Origin: Nomia melanderi
Lineage: Eukaryota > Arthropoda > Insecta > Hymenoptera > Halictidae
Direction of reading: 5' to 3'
Assembly: GCF_051020985.1 (NCBI RefSeq)
Contig: NC_135007.1
Location: 17,702,501-17,766,500 of the forward strand
Length of the DNA stretch: 64,000 bases
This document shows, in pieces, positions 25,501 to 36,918 of this stretch (the stretch's first letter is position 1; the number at the start of each line of letters is the position of its first letter). The notes below the pieces were generated by a model. That model saw only the letters and a list, made by a program, of their open reading frames with translations. It ran no database searches and was not told where the DNA came from. The translations under genes and the position numbers were made by a program.

Positions 25501-27078
25501 TAGCTCTCATTACGGTGGGTTTTTAATGAACTCGCGCATTACGAGTAATTACACACGGCTACCACTCACCGTCGAGGAGGTCGTCGAACCGTACGCTCTC
25601 GGTCGATACCACGGAAGACTGGAAACGGATGCGAGGATAATCACGGAAAGACAGCAACGGTCAGCTAACGCGAATCATCATCGATCGTTGTTCCCACCGA
25701 CGCGTTCCGCGAGAACCTCGAGTACCGTTGGAATTCTTCGGAGGGATCTCGTTCTCGTTCTTCCGGTAATCGGGGAAATTGTTTGTTGCAGTTTTGGGAA
25801 ATCATCAGCGACGAGCATGGCATCGACCCGACTGGCACCTATCACGGCGACTCCGATCTTCAGTTGGAACGCATCAACGTCTACTACAATGAAGCGTCCG
25901 GCGGCAAATACGTGCCCCGCGCCATTCTCGTCGACTTGGAGCCAGGAACCATGGACTCTGTTCGCTCGGGACCCTTCGGACAAATCTTCAGACCCGACAA
26001 CTTCGTGTTCGGGCAATCCGGCGCCGGCAACAACTGGGCCAAGGGTCATTATACCGAGGGCGCCGAGTTGGTCGACTCGGTCCTCGACGTTGTCAGGAAG
26101 GAGGCCGAGAGCTGCGACTGCCTGCAAGGCTTCCAGCTGACTCACTCCCTCGGCGGTGGTACCGGATCCGGCATGGGTACCCTGCTCATCTCTAAAATCC
26201 GCGAAGAATATCCCGACAGGATCATGAACACATACTCGGTCGTACCGTCCCCGAAAGTCTCCGACACCGTCGTGGAACCGTACAACGCGACCCTCTCCGT
26301 TCACCAGCTCGTCGAGAACACCGACGAAACCTACTGTATCGACAACGAGGCCCTCTACGACATTTGCTTCCGCACTCTGAAACTGTCCACGCCCACCTAC
26401 GGTGACCTGAACCATCTCGTCTCTCTCACAATGTCCGGTGTCACGACTTGCCTGAGGTTCCCCGGCCAGCTGAACGCTGACCTGAGGAAACTCGCCGTAA
26501 ACATGGTTCCGTTCCCGCGTCTCCACTTCTTCATGCCAGGTTTCGCTCCACTCACCTCCCGCGGCAGCCAACAGTACAGAGCTCTTTCGGTGCCCGAGCT
26601 CACCCAGCAAATGTTCGACGCGAAGAACATGATGGCCGCCTGCGACCCCCGACACGGAAGGTACCTCACCGTAGCCGCCATCTTCCGTGGCAGAATGTCC
26701 ATGAAGGAGGTCGACGAACAGATGCTGAACATCCAGAACAAGAACAGCTCGTACTTCGTCGAATGGATCCCGAACAACGTCAAGACTGCCGTCTGCGACA
26801 TTCCACCCCGCGGCCTGAAGATGTCCGCCACCTTCATCGGCAACTCCACGGCCATCCAGGAACTGTTCAAGAGAATCTCCGAGCAATTCACCGCCATGTT
26901 CAGGAGAAAGGCTTTCCTCCATTGGTACACCGGCGAGGGCATGGACGAGATGGAGTTCACCGAGGCCGAGTCCAACATGAACGATCTGGTCTCCGAATAC
27001 CAACAATACCAGGAAGCCACCGCGGACGAGGACGCAGAGTTCGACGAGGAGCAGGAGGCCGAGGTCGACGAGAACTAA
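22536..27078 (+). CDS. betaTub56D: beta-1 tubulin (betaTub56D-like)
   Basis: Two coding exons (22536-22592 and 25792-27078) encode 447 residues. Exon 1 holds MREIVHIQAGQCGNQIGAK, including the MREI autoregulation tetrapeptide and the nucleotide-contacting Gln11. Exon 2 starts FWEIISDEHG. The tubulin signature GGGTGSG is intact. The tail ends EFDEEQEAEVDEN, the pattern of insect beta-1 tubulin, which supports orthology to Drosophila betaTub56D. It should form the beta subunit of general microtubules. The 3.2-kb intron after codon 19 splits the gene at the same place as in the other three tubulins here. Codon use in exon 2 is strongly C/G-ending, as expected for high expression. The 3' UTR is CT-rich with AATAAA signals near 27441 and 27626. 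Confidence 0.95.
22593..25791 (+). other. first intron of the betaTub56D-like gene
   Basis: A phase-0 intron of 3199 bp with donor AAG|GTGAGT and acceptor TTGTTGCAG. First introns of Drosophila tubulin genes are known to hold control elements, so this is a plausible regulatory region, but no specific site is identified here. It contains a TA microsatellite near 25156-25178. Confidence 0.9.
25156..25178. repeat. (TA)n microsatellite
   Basis: An alternating TA run inside the tubulin intron. Confidence 0.85.
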
Positions 27079-27440
27079 AGAAACGCGCGACCTCTTACCA
27101 TCCACGAGAAAACAGAGCCCCCGTTATCTCTTCTCTCTCTCCTCTCTCTCTCTCCCCCTGTCCCCCCTCTGCCTCTCTCTCTCTCTCTATCTTCACTCAT
27201 GCCGCTTCTTAACTCTGCGTTTACCTCCCGTCTTTTTTATTTCTTTTTTACAGACTGTTCTTTCCACCATGGTGAAAAACAGGCGCGCCTTTTCCGATTA
27301 ATTTCGTACTCGCCGAATGATTCGAGAGAAATACTTTGTCGTTCCCTTTATTTTCTACGCGGTTTCTCTTTCAATTTACCGTTTACGAGGCGCGTCTTTG
27401 TATCCAGTGTATACCGCTGTCGCGGTCACCACCGTTTTTA

Positions 27441-27446
27441 AATAAA
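27441..27446 (+). terminator. AATAAA poly(A) signal of the betaTub56D-like gene
   Basis: AATAAA about 360 bp after the stop, with a second AATAAA at 27626-27631. Both are plausible and alternative 3' ends are possible. Confidence 0.5.
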
Positions 27447-28358
27447 TTATTATGATATAAGTGTATGTTTTATAAGAATCCCCATTATATATTAGCCCCA
27501 TAAGTGCCGCCGCCGCCGCATCAGACGATTGGTTTTGTATTTATAAAACTACATTGTAGGCGTATTTGTATTTATATTTGTCTCTTTTTATCTACCGACT
27601 TTTATACCATGACAAAATAGATCTGAATAAAGTAGATCATTCTACCCAGCAATATCAATGAAGCTGTCACAACTGTGCGTACCACCAGTCTTTCGGTTTG
27701 CGATTCGGACGACGCGACTCTGTTGATATTTACTTTCGACCGTTTGCTCTTGGTTACGAATCAAAATTATAAACATCGTTCGAACGCACGTTGGCCGCGG
27801 TGGAAGAAGACGGCGGAAACGGGATTTAGGAAGGGATCGACCGCACGGCGATTCGATCGTTGGATCGTGCCGCCATCTGTTGAAAACGCAACATGCTCGG
27901 TTCGTTCGTAATGACTCATTCGTGCACGGGTACTCCTGTTTTGCAGATACCGAATTTATTGGCCGACAGAAGCCGAAATCGATTGGCAATTAATTGGCAA
28001 CCGTGTCCCACGGCAAAGGACGACCCGACGTGTCATCGCTACGGCGTTTCGAAGAGTCAAAGGGCGCGTTCGGCTCGGCAACGTTCAACGAATCTGCCCG
28101 TCGTTATCCTCCGCGAACATCGGATGGTTTGCAACAGGATGCAGACGGTTTGCGGTTTATACGGGTAGACCGACGTTTAGATTATCGGAATTTTAACCGC
28201 AGCTAGTCCTATCGTTTAACCGAATAACGGATTAACGGGATACAGTTAAGTCGATGAAATCGATTCGGATCGAATAATCGGATCCGACGAGTTGCGGTGA
28301 ACGAGTTTGGGCGAACGACTCGCGATCGTTTTCCAGTCTGTCCGATCTTTCGACCGAA

Positions 28359-28380
28359 TATATATATATATATATATATA
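28359..28380. repeat. (TA)n microsatellite
   Basis: Eleven TA units. Confidence 0.85.
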
Positions 28381-28514
28381 CATTTCGGGAAACGTACCAT
28401 TGAAAACGCGAATCCGTATTCGTGCTGCGGTAACCGACAGGAACCGGAAAGCGCATCCCACGGCGATTAATTGCATTCACGTCGATTGTTCCATACGTTT
28501 AACAGCCGAACGAA

Positions 28515-28550
28515 GAAACGAAACGAAACGAAACGAAACGAAACGAAACG
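28515..28550. repeat. (GAAAC)n tandem repeat
   Basis: Seven perfect pentamers. Confidence 0.9.
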
Positions 28551-29998
28551 ACCCGGGGCGGTTTCTGTTTGACAAAGCTACAGACGGGCGGAGTTGCCGG
28601 CATGACTCATCGTCCGGCTATAGTTATGTACGTGGCTGCGTGGCGTGCCGTGGCCTGCTCGTCTCGGCGTCTCGCTTCGCAAATTCGATCCACTTCGAGA
28701 CGCCGCGCGCTAATTGCAAAGTTTATTGTACGCCGAAACGCGCGAGGCTTGCCGCTCGAGCTCCCTGCCTATGTAAAAATCACGCGATTTAGATAGCGGC
28801 TTGGATAGTAATTTAGATAGCAGATGGCGAGTAAAAGAAATTCGCCGAACCGAGCTACGTTGCGCGGAGGGGCTCGCGATCGAACAATTCCAGCCTATCG
28901 CGAAACCGCGATGCGGGCGAACAACCGATAAATGGACGTAGCCCCGCCAGAGTTGGTTTTCCGAGGTAACCGTTAACGATCGTTCATCGAACACGACGAA
29001 AACTATATAGCAAGCGAACTGCGAAATGCCGAAGCGACGCGACGTGGAAGCATTAGCCGTAAAACCGCGTACGGCGGACGAAGGGTTTCAAAGTGGTCGC
29101 GACTTGGGTCGGAATGAGGAATACGGAGTGCGATACGTTCGGAATTTTCTGGAAAATTAAGGAGGAGGCTGTGCAGTCGATCGAACGTTAGACGAAGAAC
29201 CGATATAGGCGAGAGGCATAGCGAGTGAGATGCGACGACCGAAAGTAACGACGAGCCGCACGATTTTCGAACGTTTCGTGGAAACGAGCAAAGAGCAGCG
29301 ATTCGGAAAGGACACGGGGCTGAGCGAAAGATAGGGACAAAGTTACAATAATAGAAGAAGGGTTTTTAGAGCGGTAGGGGATCGTGGAAGCGCAGCTGGA
29401 GCCTCGTCTCCGTTATCGCCTTCCCCGACGAACAACGCAGGAAACGCACAGCCGTTTCGAGGATGAGTCACGCACGCTCGGGCGGAAAGGGATAGAAAAT
29501 ACGCTTTCCCGGATTGCCGAATGCGCTGCGAGAAAAGGAGGAATTCGCTCGTGGAACCGCAAGGTCGCGGATCCGAAAGATATCTACGGTTGAGTTGCTC
29601 TTCCGGTGGACGCGCCTCGAGTCCATCGAACAGGAAATCCTGTTCCTTCTCCTCGGCTTTTATTTCCATATGCTCGGACCGCGAATGCTAAACGCGGCGG
29701 CGTTCGTGCGAAGGGTTTCTCGCAGGGCGCCGACCGACGATCGATCCCTTCGATCGCAACGTTTCGCCGAAGAACGAGAAACGGCCGGGACGGGGTTGCG
29801 ACGAGCGCCGCTTGTTCGGGAAAAAGGGATTTCTTCGAGGTTTTTCGTCTCGGTATCCAGACTAGGCCGTGTATCCGATCGGATGGTATCCTCGCGAGAG
29901 GCTCGTTGTCCGTTTTCCTCGTCGGCCGGAGAGTCCTCTCCCCCTCTGCGCGTTTCGCGAAGCAATCGGCTTTAGAGACGGGACGCGACGGGACTGGC

Positions 29999-30048
29999 CG
30001 GGCTGGGACGGGCTGGGACGGGTCGGGACGGGACGGGACGGGACGGGA
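29999..30048 (+). promoter_or_regulatory. G-triplet array, probable G-quadruplex-forming element
   Basis: Ten GGG runs start every 5 bp from 30000 to 30045, separated by exactly two bases (CT, AC or TC). This meets the usual G3+N1-7 rule more than twice over. It lies about 320-370 bp before the betaTub60D-like ATG on the coding strand. That it forms a structure or affects expression is inference. Confidence 0.6.
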
Positions 30049-30366
30049 AGAGACGAGACGAGACGAGTCGAAGCGAGTCGAGAGTCGCCCTCAGGACACC
30101 GACACGAGCGCGTTTCCTCGTCAGTATTGCTCCACAGGCTCCGCACCACTCCGCTTCAGTCCACCGGCACTCCTGCGCGACACGACAGTCGGCTCGGTAG
30201 CACCCGCTTCGCTGCACACGCTCTCTGCTCGCGTCTACGAGACCAGCCGGCCATCCGCAGTTTTCCGTCACGGGAGGAGGACGTTCGAGGGATCAGCTGT
30301 TGTCAGACGGCGCATCGTTTCTCCCCGGTTCGCAAAGGGCACTCGAGGCGCGCGACTAAGCTCAGG

Positions 30367-33300
30367 ATGAGGGAGATCGTGCATCTGCAGGCTGGACAAT
30401 GCGGGAACCAGATCGGCGCAAAGGTACATTTCGGGAAACGCGGTCATTCGTACGGTTCGCTTTTGCTCGCTCGAATACCGTCGCGGACAGATGCAACGCG
30501 TCCGGCCGGAAGCCCGCTTCTTCTTTCTCGCCTCCGAAATTCGTCGTCTCTCGAAACGAACAGAGACGCGCGGCTCTTTCGCTCAAGGTCGAGGCGCGTT
30601 CAACCGAGCCGGTAATCGAATTAAAGATAAGGCGGCGCTCGGCAATCAGCAGGAATTTAAAGAGCCCTCTTCTTCGTCCGGTCGCCGCGAAGAGTCTCGA
30701 GCGTGCCGCCCGGGCAGCGGTCGCCGCGCGAAAATAAGCGAGCGTATCATTCGCGGAAATAACGTTGCGCTTCGCTCGGCGGGTCTCCGGTATTTTTCAT
30801 GTTTTCCAGCAGGTCGGCGTTCGCGTGAACGAAAGTTGGTCTCGAAGGGGACGCGTTTTCAGAGACAACCGGATGAGAGTTTCTACGCGCCGAAAGCGAA
30901 CCGTCGAACGTGAAGGGACGCCAGTCATTGTTCTCGCGGAGCTCGTCTCGCGCGGCTGCGTCGAACCAGCTCGTGAATCGCCAAGTGCTCGACGCGAACG
31001 AACCAACGAACGGACGGACGGTCGGTCGGAGCGTTTCCGCGCGAGTCGCAACAAAGTTCGCGTTCGCTCGCGGATTCCGCGATCGGTTTCTGGGCCGATC
31101 GTTAAGCTGTTCCACACGGAAAACGATGCCGGCCAACCGAGCGTAAATCGTAAAGCATTCGAAACAAAGGGGAGAAGAGGCGACGCGGACGCTCGGTTGG
31201 ACCGCACGGTTCGGCTAATTGGACGAGAAAGAGAACGAGCGACGGTAATTGGCTGTGCCGCTCCGATAATCAATAATTAACGGTATCTCCTTTCTAGATT
31301 TCGAGCAAGTTCCGCGGCGCGGATCTATCGCGGTTCTCGATCGCCGAGCGAGCGGCCGAGCGATCGATCGAGTCGTTCCCGCTGCGCGATCCGAGGGGGT
31401 CTCGGCTGGGGATGGAGGGTTCGCGTGCGAACCGGGGTATTCTTGGGGCGCCGATGGAATCGCGTCGCGTCGCGTCGCGTCGCCGCCATCACCGACGCTG
31501 CCCGCCTATTAATAGAGGAGAGAAAATAGTGAAAGCCGGCCGAATGAAAAAGAGCAACGGCATAGGTCGAGGGAAAGGGTGCTGCTCTCCCCCTGCCAGG
31601 GGGCAGAAGCCGCGTTAATTTCGTGCGCCTCTATTTTTAGACGCCGCGCGTTATCCTTGTCCGCGCTCGACCGTCTCCGAGGCGTTTCCTTCTTTCTATC
31701 GAGGATTCCTCCGACTCGTTCGCCTTTATGTTGCAGTTCTGGGAAGTGATCTCCGAGGAGCACGGCATCGACCAGTCCGGAATCTACCACGGGGACAGCG
31801 ATCTCCAACTGGAACGGATTTCCGTCTACTACAACGAGGCTTCCGGTAAGGAGAACTTTTCGCGCGAGAGAACAATCTCGATTCGCCGCCGTATCGCGCG
31901 CATCGGCCGATTCGCTTTAGCGAATTCCTCGCGACGTTCGAAAATAGAAGCATCTCTCGCCGCGATAGGAGGAACGCGGGAAAAAAGAAGGCCGGGGACA
32001 AGAGGGCGACGGCGACGGCGACAGTCGCGTTTAGGCTCGAAATAGCTGGTCCACCCCTGGTTCTGACGCGAACTTACCGCGACGGAGTCGAGTCGACTGG
32101 TTTCGCGGTTTTCGCGTCGCCGGCCGTCGACCGGTCTACGCGCGCATGCCGGCCGTTTCCGAAATGTAAATGGTCGCGCGGCTAATTTGCAGGCACCGTG
32201 CAGGCACGAGCGCGGCATTCGAAGCCGTATACGATCGATTCGTTTCCGTCGGCCTTTCGGAGCCATCGTCGCCGCGAGTTTTCGACTGGAATTACAATAA
32301 CCCCGAAACCCGATTAACATGGACGGCACGCGTGTCTGCGCACGAGTCCTTTCTACGGACACGGCGGTGCGCGAGAAAAGTCCTTGCGAAAACCTCCGGT
32401 ATCGGCGTGCTCCGCGGCGGTAATTGATTTCGGTCGACGCGCTGTTTCAGTCGCCACCTCGACGAATGGGGGCAAATACGTGCCGAGGGCTATACTTCTC
32501 GACCTGGAGCCGGGCACCATGGACGCGGTGCGCTCCGGCGCCTACGGGAAGCTCTTCAGGCCGGACAATTTCGTGTTCGGTCAGTCGGGCGCCGGCAACA
32601 ACTGGGCCAAGGGTCACTACACCGAGGGAGCTGAGCTGGTCGACTCGGTGCTCGACGTCGTCCGGAAGGAATGCGAAAACTGCGACTGCCTCCAGGGATT
32701 CCAGCTGACCCACTCGCTCGGAGGCGGCACCGGCTCCGGAATGGGGACGTTGCTCATCTCGAAGATTCGCGAGGAGTATCCCGACCGGATCATGAACACT
32801 TACTCGGTGATGCCGTCGCCGAAAGTCTCCGACACAGTGGTCGAGCCGTACAACGCGACCCTCTCCGTGCACCAGCTCGTCGAGAACACCGACGAAACCT
32901 ATTGCATCGACAACGAAGCCCTATACGACATCTGCTTCCGTACCCTGAAGGTCTCCAATCCCAGCTACGGGGACTTGAACCACTTGGTCTCGCTGACCAT
33001 GTCCGGCGTGACGACCTGTCTCAGGTTTCCCGGCCAGCTGAACGCCGACCTGAGGAAACTGGCGGTGAACATGGTCCCGTTCCCCCGGCTTCACTTCTTC
33101 ATGCCGGGCTTCGCGCCGCTGACCTCCAGGTCCATGCAACAGTACTCGGCGCTCTCGGTGCCGGAGCTCACGCAACAGATGTTCGACGCGAAGAACATGA
33201 TGGCGGCCTGCGACCCCAGGCACGGTCGATATCTGACCGTGGCGGCGGTCTTCCGCGGACGGATGTCCATGAAGGAGGTCGACGAGCAGATGCTCAGCGT

Positions 33301-33652
33301 CCAGAACAAGAACAGCTCCTACTTCGTCGAGTGGATCCCGAACAACGTCAAGACGGCCGTCTGCGACATTCCGCCCAAGGGCCTGAAGATGTCGTCGACC
33401 TTCATCGGAAACACCACCGCCATCCAGGAGCTGTTCAAGAGAATCTCCGAACAGTTCACCGCCATGTTCCGTAGGAAGGCGTTCCTGCACTGGTACACCG
33501 GCGAGGGAATGGACGAGATGGAGTTCACCGAGGCCGAGTCGAACATGAACGACCTGGTCTCCGAGTACCAGCAGTACCAGGAAGCCACCGCCGAGGAAGA
33601 CTTCGAGGCCGAGGAGTGCGCCGACGACTTCGAGACCTGCGAACAGGAGTAG
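30367..33652 (+). CDS. betaTub60D: beta-3 tubulin (betaTub60D-like)
   Basis: Three coding exons (30367-30423, 31737-31845, 32451-33652) encode 455 residues. Exon 1 carries MREIVHLQAGQCGNQIGAK. Exon 2 ends in the codon for the residue after YYNEAS, and exon 3 adds VATSTN before GGKYVPRAILL, giving a six-residue insertion relative to ordinary beta-tubulins. Drosophila beta-3 tubulin has an insertion at the same place, which is the basis for the name. The GGGTGSG signature and C-terminal helices are intact. The tail is unusual (EEDFEAEECADDFETCEQE), acidic with two cysteines. In flies this isotype serves mesoderm and other differentiating cells; that role is transferred by homology. Introns are 1313 bp and 605 bp. 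It converges with the diverged tubulin, whose stop is 585 bp away. Confidence 0.93.
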
Positions 33653-34236
33653 ACGCGCTCGCCGGGATTTCTCGGCCTCGTCGAGGGATTCCTACTTTTG
33701 CCTTTTCTCGCGGTCACTTTTCCTATCCTCTCCCTCTCTCTTTCTCTCTCTCCTCTCGACTCTCTCCCTTCACCGACTAGCTCCAAAGGTTTCAGAGATT
33801 TCCATTTCTCGATTGCTCGCCTCGCTTCGGTTTCCCGAGTACCGTACCGTTCACCGTCTTTTTTGTACTTTTATACGCGACGAGTCTCGTCCTCTTTTCG
33901 TTTCCCGAGTGTTTCTTGAACGACGACGGTGCGATCGGTACGACGCGAAATCCGATCGAAGGGCGCAACGAATAAGTACGCGAGAACAGCTGGGGTGGAA
34001 AGATGCTGCGAAGCGGCAGGAGAGCGCACGGAGAGGGAAGCGAAGAGGATCCATCTCCTCGACGACCAAACGCCAAAGCACCGCAACCAAAAATCTGCCT
34101 TCTCCGTTCCACCCGCAACATTATTCATGTATCGCATGCGTATAATCGTGGCACGCGTTTAACGTTTAGCGCAAGTTTGTTCCTTACAGAAATATACAAA
34201 TTTTTTCAAATATTCTTCTCCACCGGTTTCTCCTCT
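33653..34236. other. convergent intergenic spacer between two tubulin genes
   Basis: A 584-bp spacer shared by the 3' UTRs of the betaTub60D-like gene (plus) and the diverged beta-tubulin (minus). It is CT-rich at the left. No clear AATAAA can be assigned to either gene, and the UTRs may overlap. Confidence 0.6.
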
Positions 34237-35890
34237 TCACTCTCCTCGGAGGTTGTCCGATCGTTGTTCGTTGTCCGTCGCGGCCGTGGCAGCTTCTCGG
34301 TACTCTGAGATCAGATCGCGCACGGCTCCCCGAGTCTCCAGGAATTCCGCCTCGTCCATCCCCTCCGCCGTGTACCAATGAACGTAAGCTCTCTTCTCGA
34401 ACATGCCGTCGAACGCGGTCGACAGTCTCTCGATCGGCGCACGAATCGCGCTCGTGTTCGCCAGCAGGGTGGCGCTCGTCGAGACTCCTCGCGGAGGGAT
34501 CTCGCAGATCGCGGTCTGAACGTTCCCCGGGATCCACTCGACGAAGCGGCCGCCGCTTTTGTCGCGTAGCTTCGACGTTTGCTCGTCTACGCGCTGAAGG
34601 GAAACGAGAAATTACAACCGTGCGGTTACGGCCAGCGGTGGGCTGCTCTCGGTTTCCCGACCTTGCGGGACGCGGCACCCCGGAAAATGGCAGCCGCGGT
34701 CAGCGTCTTGGCTCCCGCCGGCGCTGGATCGCAGGCGGCGAACGCGTTGCTAGGCTCGAAGAGTTGTCGCGTCAGTTCCGGAACCGAAAGGACTTTGTAG
34801 CGCGCGGAACTCCTGGACGTCAGCGGCGCGTGTCCGGGGACGAAGAAGTGGAGTCTCGGGAACGGGACCATGTTGACGCCCAGCTTGCCGAGGTCGGTGC
34901 TCGGTTGCCCGGGAAATCGGGCGCAGGCGGTCACCCCGGACATGCACGCGGCGATCAAATGGTTCGCGTCCGCGTGGCTCGGCGTCGCGATACCGAGGAC
35001 TCGCGAGCAGATGCGATGCAGCGCGTGGTTGTCCATCCAGAAGCATTGGTCCGTGCACTCGATCGACGCTCGGAGAGCGAGCATCGCGTTGTACGGTTCC
35101 ACCGCGACGTCCGACGTCTCCGAGGACGGCGCCACGCTGTAGCATTTCACGATTCTTCCCGGATACTCTTCCCTGAACTTGCCCATCAGCAGCCCGCCCG
35201 TGCCCGAGCCGGTGCCGCCCCCCAGCGAACGCGTCATTTGAATACCTGCGACCGATCGACTTTCGATTCGAAACGGAAACGGTGCATCGTCATCGTCACC
35301 TTGCATCAGATCGCAGGCTTCGGCTTCCGCGCGAACGAGATCCAGCGTCGCCTCGGCCAATTCCGCGCCCTCGGTGCAGTAACCTTTCGCCCAATTGTTC
35401 GCCGCGCTGCCGCGACCGGAAACGAAGTTGTCGGGCTTGAACATTCCGCCGCACGGTCCGGACATGGACGAACTAGCGGTCGCCGGGTCTGAATCGACCA
35501 GAACCGCCCTCGGCGCGAACCGGTAGCCTGGAAAGGATCCGCCTGTAAGGTCCGGCCGTCTCGCGCGCGTCCGCCGTAACGGTCCCCGCGACCGCCGCGC
35601 GACGAGAATCGGGGCACGACCGGTTCGAGAGGTACGTACCTGGTCCCTCCGAGAAATACACGTTTATTCGTTGCAGAAGCACCTCGGAATCTCCGCGAAA
35701 CGTGCCATCGGGTGTCAGGCCGTGCTCGTCGGCGATCACCTGCCAAAACTGAAAACGAAATCCGCCGGCGACACCGGGCTGTCGGTAGAGCAGCGTCGAG
35801 CGTGTTTACGCCGCGCGCGAAACCAGAAATCACCTTCCCGCCTACGTTGTTTCCGCATCGACCCAGCTGCACGTGCACGATCTCCCGCAT
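34237..35890 (-). CDS. strongly diverged beta-tubulin paralogue
   Basis: Five exons from right to left: 35890-35834, 35748-35640, 35527-35300, 35245-34662 and 34593-34237, giving 444 residues, a normal beta-tubulin length. Exons 1 and 2 (57 and 109 bp) have the same lengths and phases as in the betaTub60D-like gene, so they share ancestry. It starts MREIVHVQLGRCGNNVGGK: usual Gln11 is Arg and Gln15 is Asn. The GTP signature GGGTGSG, NNWAKG and NHL are kept. The T7 loop differs (GQPSTDLGKL), the HGRYLT region is replaced by APAGAKTLT, and the tail (AATAATDNEQRSDNLRGE) has little acidic charge. There is no internal stop and all joins are in frame, so it looks functional rather than a pseudogene. 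A tissue-restricted role such as testis is possible but unproven. The 54-bp intron at 35246-35299 is a multiple of three without a stop and might be retained. Confidence 0.85.
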
Positions 35891-36918
35891 TCCGTTCGCT
35901 TCCGAGGACGCTCGTGACAATTGTCGGCCGAAGCGCAGGTTACATCGGTCGGAGCCGGAGAGATGCCGTGACACGCGAATCGATTCGGGTCGGACGATAC
36001 CGAGTCCGTTCGTCGATCTCCGGCCGAAAGAAGGAAAGCGGGGAGCGAGGCTGCAGGAAATTTTGTCGGAACCGGTCGCCTCTCGGCCTCTCGAGCGAGA
36101 CGCGCGCGTCGGAGGCGAAACGACGATCGGTCGAAACGGAGAACGAGAGGAACTTTCGGCGATTGGCGATTGGCGATCGGCGATACGGCTGCTGCCGCCG
36201 CGCGGTGGCCGCATTAACGTTCGTTCAAAGCGATTCGGAACGGTGCGCGATAATAAAGTGTTCGTCCTCGGGGCGCCGATGGGATAATACGCCACGAGCA
36301 ATTTTTACCAAGGTCCGCGCTCCATCAATCCCCCAGTCGACTGGAAGGACGAGCGCGAGTTCGATGACGCTCTCGCTTCGAGACTGCGAGCGATCCGGCG
36401 TCACCGGCGGAATCGACGAGATTGAAATGATCGTAGACGAAAAAACACGTCCGTTGTTGCATGTTCAACAAATCCAATACATTTTCTCTAAATCTCATAT
36501 AAGGTATCAAGTATACACGTACGATAGATAAACAGATGGATAGATAGGTTATACATGTGTATGCATGTGTATAAGGGTGCGCTTAGATTTATATAAAAAC
36601 CCATGAAAAATCCATCGATCGTAAAATAGTCGGTAAGAAATCGGTGAAAAAGTCTGTAAGAAATCGTCGATACGATATGCAAAGCTACTACAACCATTCC
36701 GACAACTCGGCGTTCGACGAGAGTTCTCGCGAAACGTGTACAAGAAATTTTCGTAACGACGCGTCGTTGCGAGCGTTCCCGAATCGCGAGGTACCCGAGG
36801 GAGGAGAACAAGTCGAAGAAGAACAAGTACGGGAAAGAGAAGGAGAAAGAGAAGGAGAAAGAGAAGGAGAAAGAAGGAGAAAGAAGGAGAAAGAAGGAGA
36901 AAGAAGAAGGGGAGGCAT
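35891..36918. other. spacer between two minus-strand tubulins
   Basis: Holds the promoter of the diverged tubulin and the 3' UTR of the tubulin at 36919-38344. The part next to that tubulin's stop is a purine-rich repeat on the plus strand. No gene is seen. Confidence 0.6.
36831..36914. repeat. purine-rich tandem repeat (GAAAGAGAAGGA / GAAAGAAGGA)
   Basis: Plus-strand purine units directly abut the tubulin stop codon at 36919. In the minus-strand transcript they form a long CU-rich tract at the start of the 3' UTR. Confidence 0.85.

Larger units (their letters stand above)
27632..30366. other. spacer and 5' region of the betaTub60D-like gene
   Basis: No coding exon was recognised. It holds a TA microsatellite, a GAAAC repeat and, at 29999-30048, an array of G-triplets in the putative promoter or 5' UTR. 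Confidence 0.6.

Noticed and set aside
25678..27105. 475-codon open frame antisense to the betaTub56D-like exon 2
   Set aside because: It mirrors the tubulin coding strand. C/G-ending codon bias removes stops from the opposite strand, and the product is Gly/Val/His-rich without a domain. A similar 443-codon frame antisense to 36919-38344 has the same cause.
33653..33790. open frame continuing after the betaTub60D-like TAG
   Set aside because: It is CT-rich 3' UTR with no protein-like composition, unlike the extension after Trim9.
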